From VRUE01 sp036406595 (GTDB lineage Bacteria; Actinomycetota; Thermoleophilia; Solirubrobacterales; 70-9), in NCBI GenBank assembly GCA_036406595.1, contig DASXAR010000073.1:1-23420 (forward strand): a stretch of DNA of 23,420 bases, given 5' to 3'. A program made the translations under genes and the position numbers. Positions 1 to 7,501 of this stretch are shown here, piece after piece. The notes under the pieces were generated by a model. It was given only the letters and a program-made list of their open reading frames with translations. It ran no database searches and was not told where the DNA came from. Numbering within the stretch: position 1 is the first letter of the stretch; the number at the start of each line of letters is the position of its first letter.

Positions 1-181
1 CGGAGGCGTAGCGGACGATGTCCCCGGCGCGGCCGAGGACGCGGCCGGCACCGAGCAGCTCCTCCAGCTCGCCACGCAGCGGCTGGGCGACACCGCCGGC
101 GATCTCGTCGGGGGCGCGGTCGGGAGCCGGCTCGCTCGCCGGCGGGGCGAGCGACTCCGGCCTCCGCTGCAGAAGCGCCAT
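1..181 (-). CDS. FAD-linked oxidase (D-2-hydroxyacid dehydrogenase / GlcD type), 5' end only
   Basis: The first 60 codons of a gene that runs off the left edge of the window. The start is ATG at 181, eight bases after the stop of the upstream decarboxylase gene, with a GGGGGAG ribosome-binding site just before it. After a low-complexity Ala/Pro/Glu leader of about 33 residues, the visible part contains LRGELEELLGAG and then GRAGDIVRYAS. This matches the N-terminal entry into the FAD-binding (PCMH) domain of D-lactate, glycolate and related 2-hydroxyacid dehydrogenases, where a helix is followed by an 'RYASD.SPYR'-like segment. The flavin-binding core and any Fe-S domain lie outside the window. 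Family membership is therefore a judgement from a short conserved stretch. Its place downstream of a benzoylformate-decarboxylase homologue suggests it could make the 2-keto acid that the decarboxylase uses; that link is inference. Confidence 0.55.
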   Translation of the reverse strand, partial: MALLQRRPESLAPPASEPAPDRAPDEIAGGVAQPLRGELEELLGAGRVLGRAGDIVRYAS

Positions 182-189
182 CGCTCCCC

Positions 190-1788
190 CTAAAACAGCG
201 CCATCCCGGGAGAGACCGGGACTTCGACCAGCTCCGGCTGGGAGGAGGCGAGCGCCTTCGCCAGAGCATCGCGGACCTCGTCGCGCTCCTTCGCCCGGTG
301 GGCCTTGACGCCGTAGCCGGCGGCGACGGCGGCGACGTCGAGCGCCGGCAGGTCGAGGCCCGGTGCGCCGGCGACCTGCTCGACCTCGGCGAACCACTTG
401 AGGATCGCGTACTCGCTGTTCTTGAGGACGAGGTAGGTGACCGGGACCTCGTAGGCGACGGCGCTCCAGAAGGCGGCGATCGCGTACTGGGCGGAGCCCT
501 CGCCGAGCACGCAGACGACGGGCCGGTCGGGCTGGGCCAGCTGGACGCCGACCGAGGCCGCGAGGCCGAAGCCGAGGCCGCCGCCGGCGCTGAAGTAGTA
601 GCTGCCCGGCCGCGAGAGGCGCAGCTGGTTGCGCAGGGCGAGGGTGCTGGCGGGCGACTCGAGGACGACGATCGCGTCCTCGGGCAGGACCTCGGCGAGG
701 GCCGTGTGGACGGTGGAGGAGTTGAGCGGGTCGGTGGCGGGGATTTCCTGCGGGCCGGGGTTGGGCTCGGGGGCGGGGCGCGATGACTCCGGCACCTGCT
801 CGAGCAGCGCGGCGAGGGTGAGGCCGACGTCGGCGACGATCGCGTCGCCCATCGGCGCGCGGGCGGCCTCGTCGGGATCGCTGGTGATCGCCACCAGGCT
901 CGCGCCCTTCGGCAGCAGTGGGCCGGCGATGTGCGGGTAGTACGGGAAGACCGAGCTGCCGGCGACGAGAATCAGGTCGTGGCCCTCGAGGGTCTGCGCG
1001 AGGGGACCGATCGCAGGAGGCAGGACGCCGCGGAAGTTCGGGTGATTCTCGGGAAAGCCGAGCCGGCCTCCGCCCGTCGCCGGGGTCGCCCAGACCGGCA
1101 GGCGCTGGCGCTCCGCGAGTCCGACGGCGGCGTCCCAGCCGCCGCTTGCGTCGATGTCCGGGCCGGCGACGAGGACCGGGTTGCTCGCCTCAGCGAGTCG
1201 TTCGGCCAGCCGCCGGACGGCCTCTCCGTCCGCGACCGCCCGAGCGTCGACCTCGCGCGCGACCACGGAGCGCGCGTCCCCCTCGTCGACCTCCTCTCCC
1301 CAGTCGTCCATCGGGATCGAGACGAAGACCGGGCCACGGGGGGGCAGCGCCGCGAGGTGCGTGCCGCGCGCGAGGGCGAGCGGCACGTCGGCGGCGCGCG
1401 GAGCCTCATAAGACCACTTGACGAAGGGATGCGGGAGGCGGCTCGCGTCCCTGTTGGTCAGGTTCGCCTGCAGGGTCATCTGTGCCCGAACCTGCTGGCC
1501 GGCGGTGACCAGGACGGGGGAGTGGTTCGCCTGCGCGTTGAAAATCGCGCCCATCGCGTTGCCGACGCCGGGCGCGGTGTGAAGGTTGGCGACGGTCGGG
1601 GTGCCGGACGCCTGCGCGAAGCCGTCGGCCATGCCGACGACGACCGCCTCCTGCAAACCGAGGACATAGCGGAAGTCCTCCGGGAAGCCGGCGAGCATCG
1701 GCAGCTCGGTCGAGCCCGGGTTGCCGAAGATCGTCGTCATCCCCCTTGCTCGGAGGAGCTCGAAGCTCGCCTCGCGGACGGTCCGCAT
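190..1788 (-). CDS. mdlC: Benzoylformate decarboxylase-like ThDP enzyme
   Basis: A 532-residue thiamine-diphosphate enzyme with the usual Pyr, central and PP domains, close in length to Pseudomonas putida benzoylformate decarboxylase (BFD). That enzyme splits benzoylformate to benzaldehyde and CO2 in the mandelate pathway. With the ATG at 1788 as start, the active-site residues fall exactly on BFD numbering: Ser26 in FGNPGS, Glu47 in LQEA and His70 in NLH. This start also has AGGGTGG 5 nt upstream; the GTG at 1797 is a weaker alternative. Three positions differ from classical BFD. The GDG cofactor motif is GEG (residues 429-431), the NGT that follows is NSE (457-459), and the position of BFD His281 is Tyr284, with a His two residues on. 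The fold call is strong, but the true substrate may differ. It is probably co-transcribed with the FAD oxidase downstream. Confidence 0.85.
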   Translation of the reverse strand: MRTVREASFELLRARGMTTIFGNPGSTELPMLAGFPEDFRYVLGLQEAVVVGMADGFAQASGTPTVANLHTAPGVGNAMGAIFNAQANHSPVLVTAGQQVRAQMTLQANLTNRDASRLPHPFVKWSYEAPRAADVPLALARGTHLAALPPRGPVFVSIPMDDWGEEVDEGDARSVVAREVDARAVADGEAVRRLAERLAEASNPVLVAGPDIDASGGWDAAVGLAERQRLPVWATPATGGGRLGFPENHPNFRGVLPPAIGPLAQTLEGHDLILVAGSSVFPYYPHIAGPLLPKGASLVAITSDPDEAARAPMGDAIVADVGLTLAALLEQVPESSRPAPEPNPGPQEIPATDPLNSSTVHTALAEVLPEDAIVVLESPASTLALRNQLRLSRPGSYYFSAGGGLGFGLAASVGVQLAQPDRPVVCVLGEGSAQYAIAAFWSAVAYEVPVTYLVLKNSEYAILKWFAEVEQVAGAPGLDLPALDVAAVAAGYGVKAHRAKERDEVRDALAKALASSQPELVEVPVSPGMALF

Positions 1789-1795
1789 CGCGGCC

Positions 1796-1801
1796 ACCCT
1801 A
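1796..1801 (-). promoter_or_regulatory. -10 box of the decarboxylase gene
   Basis: TAGGGT on the minus strand, followed by 7 nt and then the ATG at 1788. A transcript starting about 7 nt after the box would begin at or next to the start codon, giving a leaderless message. The overlapping AGGGTGG could instead act as a ribosome-binding site if transcription starts further upstream. No clear -35 element is visible. Confidence 0.4.
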
Positions 1802-1861
1802 AGCGACCAAGCTCCGTTTCGCTTCTCAAGCGACGGCCGGGACCCGGTCGATAGACAGGGA

Positions 1862-2536
1862 ATGGAACGGATGAGGAGGCTGCTTGCGCTGGCCGGGACG
1901 ATCGTCCTCGCCTGCTGGCTTACGGCCCTGCCGGCGAGCGCCGGGCCTTCGTCGACCCGGATCGCCTACGCAACCGGCACCATCGTCCCGATCCCGGCCT
2001 CGATTCCGCACGAAACCGGCGACATGATCGACCGCCGCATCATTCCCGACCTTCGCTGGATCGCTCGCCATTTCCCGATCTACGTGACCGACGGCTATTC
2101 GGGCCCGCTCCCCGACGGGGAGCACGCGGGCTGCCACCGCTGCCACGTCGAACATTCCGACCACTACAACGGCCTTGCGGTCGACATCGTCCCGCTCCAC
2201 GCGAGCGACAGATGCGACCGCAACTGGCGCGGCATCACCCGGCTCGCGCATTGGGCCGAGCCGCGGCAGAACCAACCGGTGCCGCCTTTCCGGTGGGTCG
2301 GCTACGACGGCGATGCGGGCCATGGCTGCGGCAATCATCTGCACCTGTCCTGGGAACACGCGGCGGCCGCGATGTTCCAGCTGGCGGAATGGGTCGAAGT
2401 CTTCCCGGTTCGGAGCCAGTCCATCGCGCCCGCACCGCGGCCGACCCCGGCCCCACCGGGCGCGGCGCCGCCGAAGGGGCCGCAGGGCGGCGTCTCGGTC
2501 GTCCATCCCGGCGGACTCTCCACTCGCCACGACTAG
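1862..2536 (+). CDS. Secreted M15-type (D-Ala-D-Ala carboxypeptidase-like) zinc peptidase
   Basis: A 224-residue exported protein. A basic start (MERMRR) and a hydrophobic stretch end in PASA at about residue 27, a good signal-peptidase I site. The mature part has the M15/VanY zinc signature SxHxxGxAxD at residues 99-108 (Ser99, His101, Gly104, Ala106, Asp108). A later GNHLHLSW at 158-164 supplies the third zinc His and a Trp. Peptidases of this group trim D-amino-acid cross-links or stems in peptidoglycan, so a cell-wall role outside the membrane is likely. An unusual CHRCH cluster (91-95) sits just before the zinc motif, and further Cys at 118 and 156 could form disulfides. The C-terminal 35-40 residues are Pro/Ala/Gly-rich and probably unstructured. 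ATG 1862 has AGGG close upstream; ATG 1871 (three codons later) is equally possible and leaves the signal peptide intact. It is transcribed divergently from the decarboxylase gene. Confidence 0.75.
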   Translation: MERMRRLLALAGTIVLACWLTALPASAGPSSTRIAYATGTIVPIPASIPHETGDMIDRRIIPDLRWIARHFPIYVTDGYSGPLPDGEHAGCHRCHVEHSDHYNGLAVDIVPLHASDRCDRNWRGITRLAHWAEPRQNQPVPPFRWVGYDGDAGHGCGNHLHLSWEHAAAAMFQLAEWVEVFPVRSQSIAPAPRPTPAPPGAAPPKGPQGGVSVVHPGGLSTRHD

Positions 2537-2563
2537 CCAGGGGACAGCCCGCGGACGTCAGCC

Positions 2564-2608
2564 GAGGCCTAGGGGGCGGCTCTCCCCGAGGCCCTAGGGG
2601 GCGGCTCT
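2564..2608. repeat. Imperfect direct repeat, about 20 bp x2
   Basis: GAGGCCTAGGGGGCGGCTCT at 2564-2583 recurs at 2588-2608 with one extra C, separated by four bases. The repeats lie in the short space between the convergent peptidase gene and the SnoaL-like remnant. They supply the last codons and the TAG stop of that remnant. Confidence 0.85.
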
Positions 2609-2772
2609 ACATTTCGCGCGCCAATCGGGTGCTCCACTCCGACGAAGCGCTCGCCTGACTGGGGAAACTCCAGCACGGCGTCCTCGTGGTACATCTCGTG
2701 CGCACGAGCGGGATCGCTTCCGGCGTACTCGAAGTGCTGCTCGAGCATTTTCCGAACCGCCTTCTCATCCAT
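2569..2772 (-). pseudogene. Truncated SnoaL/NTF2-like protein
   Basis: A 67-codon reading frame. The N-terminal 45 residues look like the start of a SnoaL/NTF2-like alpha+beta barrel: a first helix (VRKMLEQHFEYAGSDPARA), then HEMYHEDAVLEFPQSGERFVG, the usual 'D.v.e.P.sGe.f.G' strand pair. Family members are normally about 110-140 residues. Here similarity stops after residue 47, and the rest (Pro/Arg/Ala-rich) is encoded by the direct repeat at 2564-2608. No continuation of the domain is visible in any frame before the peptidase gene. The frame has a GGAGG ribosome-binding site in its leader and a possible TAGCAT -10 box at 2802-2807, so it may still be transcribed. I read it as a 3'-truncated, probably non-functional gene; a short functional protein is less likely. 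Confidence 0.55.
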
Positions 2773-2833
2773 ACTCCGACGTCCTCCGGTCGCTCGAGGT
2801 CATGCTAAGACGAGGGAGCCTTTTCGTCGGAAA

Positions 2834-2839
2834 TAGGAT
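2834..2839 (+). promoter_or_regulatory. -10 box of the lipoprotein gene
   Basis: TAGGAT followed by 9 nt and the ATG at 2849, with no ribosome-binding site in between, which suggests a leaderless or near-leaderless message. No -35 is evident. Confidence 0.35.
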
Positions 2840-2848
2840 GAGCGGCCG

Positions 2849-3316
2849 ATGCGCCGCCTGCTCGCAGCCCTCGCACTGGCATCCGCCCTGGCACTCTCCG
2901 CCTGCGGGAGCCCCGGGGACGAGACGCCGGTCGCGTGCCTCGAAGGCGCAGGCGCCTACACGAGGGCACTCGCCGTCGCCCCGGCCGAGGTGAGGCTCGA
3001 GGGGAGCGTCCCGATCAGCGACTGCCTCGCGGAGAACCAGACCGGCGGCGACCTCGCGACGGCCGGCGCCGCGATGTTGCGGACGGCAACCAGGCTGAAC
3101 ACCGAAGCCCGCTCGGGCAACGGAGCGGCCGCCCTGCGCCTCGGCTACCTGATCGGCGCCGCCCGCCGTGGCGCCGAGGACACCAGCGGGATCCACACAG
3201 ATCTGATTCGACGGCTCGAAGCCGCCGCCGGTTACAGCCCCGGGGGGAGGCCGCTGACCGCGGCGTTTCGTAAGGAGTACGAGGAGGGGCTCCGGGCAGG
3301 GAGCAGCGACGGCTGA
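2849..3316 (+). CDS. Small hypothetical lipoprotein
   Basis: A 155-residue protein I do not recognise by family. It starts with a lipoprotein signal: MRR, a hydrophobic run rich in Leu/Ala, and the lipobox LSAC with the lipidation Cys at residue 19. The mature protein should be anchored on the outer face of the membrane. It has two further Cys (residues 30 and 52) that could form one disulfide. The middle part (about 65-130) looks helical and amphipathic, with many Ala, Arg and Gly (DLATAGAAMLRTATRLNTEA, NGAAALRLGYLIGAARRGAE). This could be a small helical bundle for protein-protein contact. It stands alone on the plus strand between two minus-strand genes. Its coding bias and signal peptide support a real gene, but its function is unknown. 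Confidence 0.75.
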   Translation: MRRLLAALALASALALSACGSPGDETPVACLEGAGAYTRALAVAPAEVRLEGSVPISDCLAENQTGGDLATAGAAMLRTATRLNTEARSGNGAAALRLGYLIGAARRGAEDTSGIHTDLIRRLEAAAGYSPGGRPLTAAFRKEYEEGLRAGSSDG

Positions 3317-3374
3317 AGCGGACGCGGTGCCCGGGGCAGGCGATCCGGAGCACCGCCGGGACCGGCGGGCGCGT

Positions 3375-4406
3375 TCAGCGGCGTTTGCTCTTGAAGGTGA
3401 CGGTCTTGGTGACCGTCGACGGATCACCGCCGGTAGGCGTGAAGGTGATCTTCACCCTGACCTTCACCTTGTGAGATTTCGAATGCTTCAGCTTTCTCTT
3501 GCCGGAGGGGCTCAGCTTGACCTTGACCTTCACCTTGCCGGCCTTCGTCACGTGGACCTTCACCCGTTTGATGCCCTTGCCCGTTGCGACCACGGTGCCC
3601 GGACCCGGCAGCTTGACTTCGATCGTCGCCGGTCCGCCGTTCTTGCCCGGCTTTGGCTGGCCGACCAGGTCGATCGAGCCCGCCGGCGGCTGTTCGGTCT
3701 GCGGCTGAGGCTGCGATGGAGGCGGCGGCGGGGGTGTCACGGTGCGAGTGCCGCGCAGGATGAAGCTCTGGTCCGGTTCCGCGGCGCCCGACGGATCGCA
3801 GGTGATCCGCGCGTCCCAATTGGTGCAGCCGGTCCCGTAGCCGTCACCAGGGTTGCGCAGCGCAGCCGGTGCGCCGAACTGGGAGGTGTTGTCCCCCCAG
3901 AACCATTCCCCGTTGGTCGCTTTGGCTCCGTGGACCTGAAGCGAGAGCCAGTAGGTTCCGGTGCCAAGGGTGGGGACGTCGGACAGGGGTATTTCGTACT
4001 CGAAGATGTCACCTTCTGTTTCTTCGTTGAGGACCCGGGGCGCCACCGTGCTTTCGACCCCGAAGAGCTGGGACCCCGGCAGGTCGATGCCGTTGTCCGC
4101 GTAGATGAAGATGCCGATCTTGGGAGGAAGGTTTCCGAGGTCGGCGTTGTTCGTGACCCAGACCGAGATGGCTTCGTCGATCGACCAGGTCTCCCCGGGC
4201 GGGACCGAAAAGTCATCCGCCAGCTGGATGGTGTATTTCGCGTCAGAGGATTCCGCGGGGAAGCTCTGCGAGATCGTGCCTTCGTTTCCGCAGCAGATCT
4301 GGTTGTAGAGCGTTTCGCCGCTTGCGACAGCCGGTGCAGCGAAGAGCAGCGCGGCGGTGATCGCCGCCCACCGGATCAAGGCGCCTGCTCTCTGCCCGCC
4401 CTTCAT
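3375..4406 (-). CDS. Secreted beta-sandwich protein with Lys-rich C-terminal tail domain
   Basis: A 343-residue exported protein of unknown function. The N-terminus carries a signal peptide (about residues 1-29, ending APAVAS). Residues 30-222 are rich in predicted beta strands with conserved-looking Trp/Tyr/Gly (ETWSIDEAISVWV, GTYWLSLQVHG, NGEWFWGDN) and paired Cys (CC at 38-39, later Cys about 194 and 203). This is typical of a carbohydrate-binding-like jelly roll, but no specific family is certain. A Pro/Gln linker follows (PPPPPPSQPQPQ), then a basic tail domain of about 90 residues with alternating Lys/Val strands (KVKVKVKLSPSGKRKLK, then VKVRVKITFTPTGG). I have seen the same style of tail in other secreted thermoleophilial proteins, where it may bind the anionic cell wall; that role is inference. 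It is divergent from fumarase across about 110 bp. Confidence 0.75.
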   Translation of the reverse strand: MKGGQRAGALIRWAAITAALLFAAPAVASGETLYNQICCGNEGTISQSFPAESSDAKYTIQLADDFSVPPGETWSIDEAISVWVTNNADLGNLPPKIGIFIYADNGIDLPGSQLFGVESTVAPRVLNEETEGDIFEYEIPLSDVPTLGTGTYWLSLQVHGAKATNGEWFWGDNTSQFGAPAALRNPGDGYGTGCTNWDARITCDPSGAAEPDQSFILRGTRTVTPPPPPPSQPQPQTEQPPAGSIDLVGQPKPGKNGGPATIEVKLPGPGTVVATGKGIKRVKVHVTKAGKVKVKVKLSPSGKRKLKHSKSHKVKVRVKITFTPTGGDPSTVTKTVTFKSKRR

Positions 4407-4457
4407 GGTCTTTCAAGTAACGCGGGAGACAGCGCCCGGCTTTCACCGGCCCGGATG

Positions 4458-4471
4458 GGCGCCCGGGCGCC
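4458..4471. repeat. 14-bp perfect palindrome upstream of fumarase
   Basis: GGCGCCCGGGCGCC reads the same on both strands. It lies in the divergent space between the secreted-protein gene (start 4406) and fumarase, just upstream of a TACGCT (4480-4485) that could be the fumarase -10. The position fits an operator at the -35 region, but GC-rich palindromes also arise by chance in such DNA. Confidence 0.4.
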
Positions 4472-4504
4472 GCGGCGAATACGCTTCGGAGACACGACTC
4501 TGAT

Positions 4505-4509
4505 GGAGG
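4505..4509 (+). promoter_or_regulatory. Ribosome-binding site that decides the fumarase start
   Basis: GGAGG, exactly 8 nt before the TTG at 4518. The upstream in-frame ATG at 4503 overlaps this site and has no Shine-Dalgarno sequence of its own. This favours TTG as the true start. Confidence 0.65.
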
Positions 4510-4517
4510 CACGGACT

Positions 4518-5831
<1,314 letters not shown>

Positions 5832-5888
5832 GCGCCACGCGCCGGCGGCGCGACGCGAGCTCGAGGCCCCACCGATCGGTTAGATCAT

Positions 5889-5939
5889 CGAACTGCATCA
5901 AGTTCCCCGTCCGCTGGACGGGGAACTTGATGCAGTTCG
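5889..5939. terminator. Perfect 24-bp inverted repeat with 3-nt loop, probable bidirectional terminator
   Basis: Left arm 5889-5912 and right arm 5916-5939 are exact reverse complements, with GCT as the loop. The arm begins CGAACTGCATCAAG and ends TTCCCCGTCC. It lies 57 bp after the fumarase stop and 45 bp after the stop of the convergent aldehyde dehydrogenase, so it could end transcription from both sides. No T-run follows on either strand, as is common for actinobacterial terminators. The perfect 24-bp match is longer than a terminator needs. Confidence 0.65.
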
Positions 5940-5962
5940 GGAAGGGGTCCGGGCCCCGGGGC

Positions 5963-5992
5963 CGCTCAATCAACCCTCGCTCAATCAACCCT
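5963..5992. repeat. 15-bp tandem duplication over the aldehyde dehydrogenase stop
   Basis: CGCTCAATCAACCCT occurs twice back to back (5963-5977 and 5978-5992). Because 15 is a multiple of three, the duplication copies the TGA stop in frame: the gene ends at 5985-5987 and a second in-frame TGA lies at 5970-5972. Confidence 0.9.
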
Positions 5993-7430
5993 GCAGCGTG
6001 ACCAGGCGCTCCTCGGTCAGCTCGATGACGCTGTAGGCGGGCCCCTCGCGGGTGTTGCCGGAGTCCTTGACCCCGCCGTAGGGCATCTGGTCGGCGCGGA
6101 AGGTCGGCACCTCGTTGATCAGCACCCCGCCGAACTCGAGCGTCTCGGCCGCTCGCAGGGCGCGGCCGACGTCGCGGGTGAAGACCCCGGCCTGAAGGCC
6201 GAATCGAGAGTCGTTCGCCATCCTCAGCGCCTCGTCGAGATCGGTGTAGCGATCGATCGTCGCCACCGGCCCGAAGATCTCATCGCACCAGACCTTGGCC
6301 TCTTTGGGCGGGGAGGCGAGCAGGGTCGGGGCCAGGCAGCGGCCCTCGTCGACCAGCTCTCCGCCCGTCAGCAGCTCGGCGCCGCCGTCGACCGCCTCAT
6401 CGACCCAGGCCTTGACGCGGTCGCGGTCGTCCGGGGAGATCAGCGGCCCTACGTCGGTGTCCGGATCGAGAGGATCGCCGACCCGGAGCGCCTCAGCGTT
6501 GGCGACCAGCCGCTCGACGAAGCCGTCGGCGACCTCCTCGTGGACGAGGATGCGCTGGATCGAGATGCAGCTCTGGCCGGCGTGCGAGAAGGCATGCAGC
6601 TTCGCTTTGTCGGCGGCAGTCTCCCAGTCGCCGTCGGCGTGGACGATCAGCGGCGCGTTGGAGCCGAGCTCGAGGTTCACCTTCTTGTGGGGGACCTGAC
6701 TGCGGATGCCCCAGCCGACCTTCGCGGATCCCGTGAAGGTGAGGGCGCGGGTCAGCTCGTGCTCGACTATCGCGCCACCGACGTCGGAGCCGGGCCCCGG
6801 GATCACGTTCAGCCACCCGTCGGGGAGGCCGGCCTCGACCAGCGCGTCGGCGAGCTTCAGGGCCGAGACGGGCGTCTGTCCGGCGGGCTTCAGGACCACC
6901 GCGTTGCCGGCGGCGATCGCCGGCCCGAGCTTGTGGGCGACGAGGTTGAGGGGGAAGTTGAAGGGACTGATCGCGCCGACCACCCCGAACGGGACCCGCA
7001 CCACGATTCCGAGCTTTCCGACCCCGGCCGGCGAGGCCTCCATCGGGATCGTGCCTCCGGTCAGCTTGCGGGCCTCGACGGCCGAGAAGGCGAGCGTGTC
7101 GACGCAACGAGCCGCCTCGACCTTTGCGGTCTTCAGCGGCTTGCCGGCCTCCGCCGCGATAGTCAGCGCCAGGTCCTCCTGGCGACCGGCGACGATCTCA
7201 GCGGCGCGGTCCAGCACCGCGGCGCGCTCGTGCTGCGGGAAGTCGGCGGTATCGAAAGCCCGTCGGGCGGCGGTCGCGCCGCGATCGACCAGCGCGGCGT
7301 CGCCCCGGGCGACGCGTCCGGTCACCGAGCCGTCATACGGGCTGAGGACGTCGTCCCACTCTCCCGTCTCCACCCACTCGCCGGCCGCCAGGAGCTTGTG
7401 ATCGACCGCCTCGACTGTCTGCGTCGCCAT
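5985..7430 (-). CDS. Aldehyde dehydrogenase (NAD(P)+), lactaldehyde-dehydrogenase-like subgroup
   Basis: A 481-residue member of the aldehyde dehydrogenase superfamily that oxidises an aldehyde to the carboxylate. Catalytic residues are visible: Asn158 in SPFNFP, the general base Glu254 in VNLELGSNAP, and the nucleophile Cys288 in HAGQSCIS. The NAD-binding FTGSAKVGW lies at 232-240 and EIFGPVA at 384-390. The text around the Cys (GQSCISIQRILV) and after the Glu resembles ALDH21/lactaldehyde and phosphonoacetaldehyde dehydrogenases more than the betaine or succinate-semialdehyde types; the substrate is not decidable from sequence alone. The start ATG at 7430 has a perfect AAGGAGG 6 nt upstream. 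The open frame continues upstream but overlaps the EEP gene and looks non-coding. It appears monocistronic, convergent with fumarase, and ends in a duplicated stop codon. Confidence 0.92.
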   Translation of the reverse strand: MATQTVEAVDHKLLAAGEWVETGEWDDVLSPYDGSVTGRVARGDAALVDRGATAARRAFDTADFPQHERAAVLDRAAEIVAGRQEDLALTIAAEAGKPLKTAKVEAARCVDTLAFSAVEARKLTGGTIPMEASPAGVGKLGIVVRVPFGVVGAISPFNFPLNLVAHKLGPAIAAGNAVVLKPAGQTPVSALKLADALVEAGLPDGWLNVIPGPGSDVGGAIVEHELTRALTFTGSAKVGWGIRSQVPHKKVNLELGSNAPLIVHADGDWETAADKAKLHAFSHAGQSCISIQRILVHEEVADGFVERLVANAEALRVGDPLDPDTDVGPLISPDDRDRVKAWVDEAVDGGAELLTGGELVDEGRCLAPTLLASPPKEAKVWCDEIFGPVATIDRYTDLDEALRMANDSRFGLQAGVFTRDVGRALRAAETLEFGGVLINEVPTFRADQMPYGGVKDSGNTREGPAYSVIELTEERLVTLQG

Positions 7431-7458
7431 CGCCGACCTCCTTCGTTTCGGTGCTTCC

Positions 7459-7464
7459 AGACTA
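7459..7464 (-). promoter_or_regulatory. -10 box of the aldehyde dehydrogenase gene
   Basis: TAGTCT on the minus strand, 28 nt before the ATG at 7430. It would give a leader of about 20 nt that contains the AAGGAGG ribosome-binding site. No consensus -35 is seen. Confidence 0.35.
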
Positions 7465-7501
7465 GACCAGCGCGGTCGTCGCCTGGCCCGACTCGAGGTC
7501 C

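Noticed and set aside
931..1854. 307-codon plus-strand frame over the decarboxylase
   Set aside because: It is an antisense shadow with no motif.
2564..2608. Direct repeats as target-site duplications of an insertion element
   Set aside because: The copies are only four bases apart with nothing between, and no transposase remnant is visible.
3327..4502. Long open frame upstream of and continuous with fumarase
   Set aside because: It lies opposite the well-supported secreted-protein gene and encodes Arg/Asp-rich sequence without motifs. Fumarase family similarity begins only at LWGGETSK.
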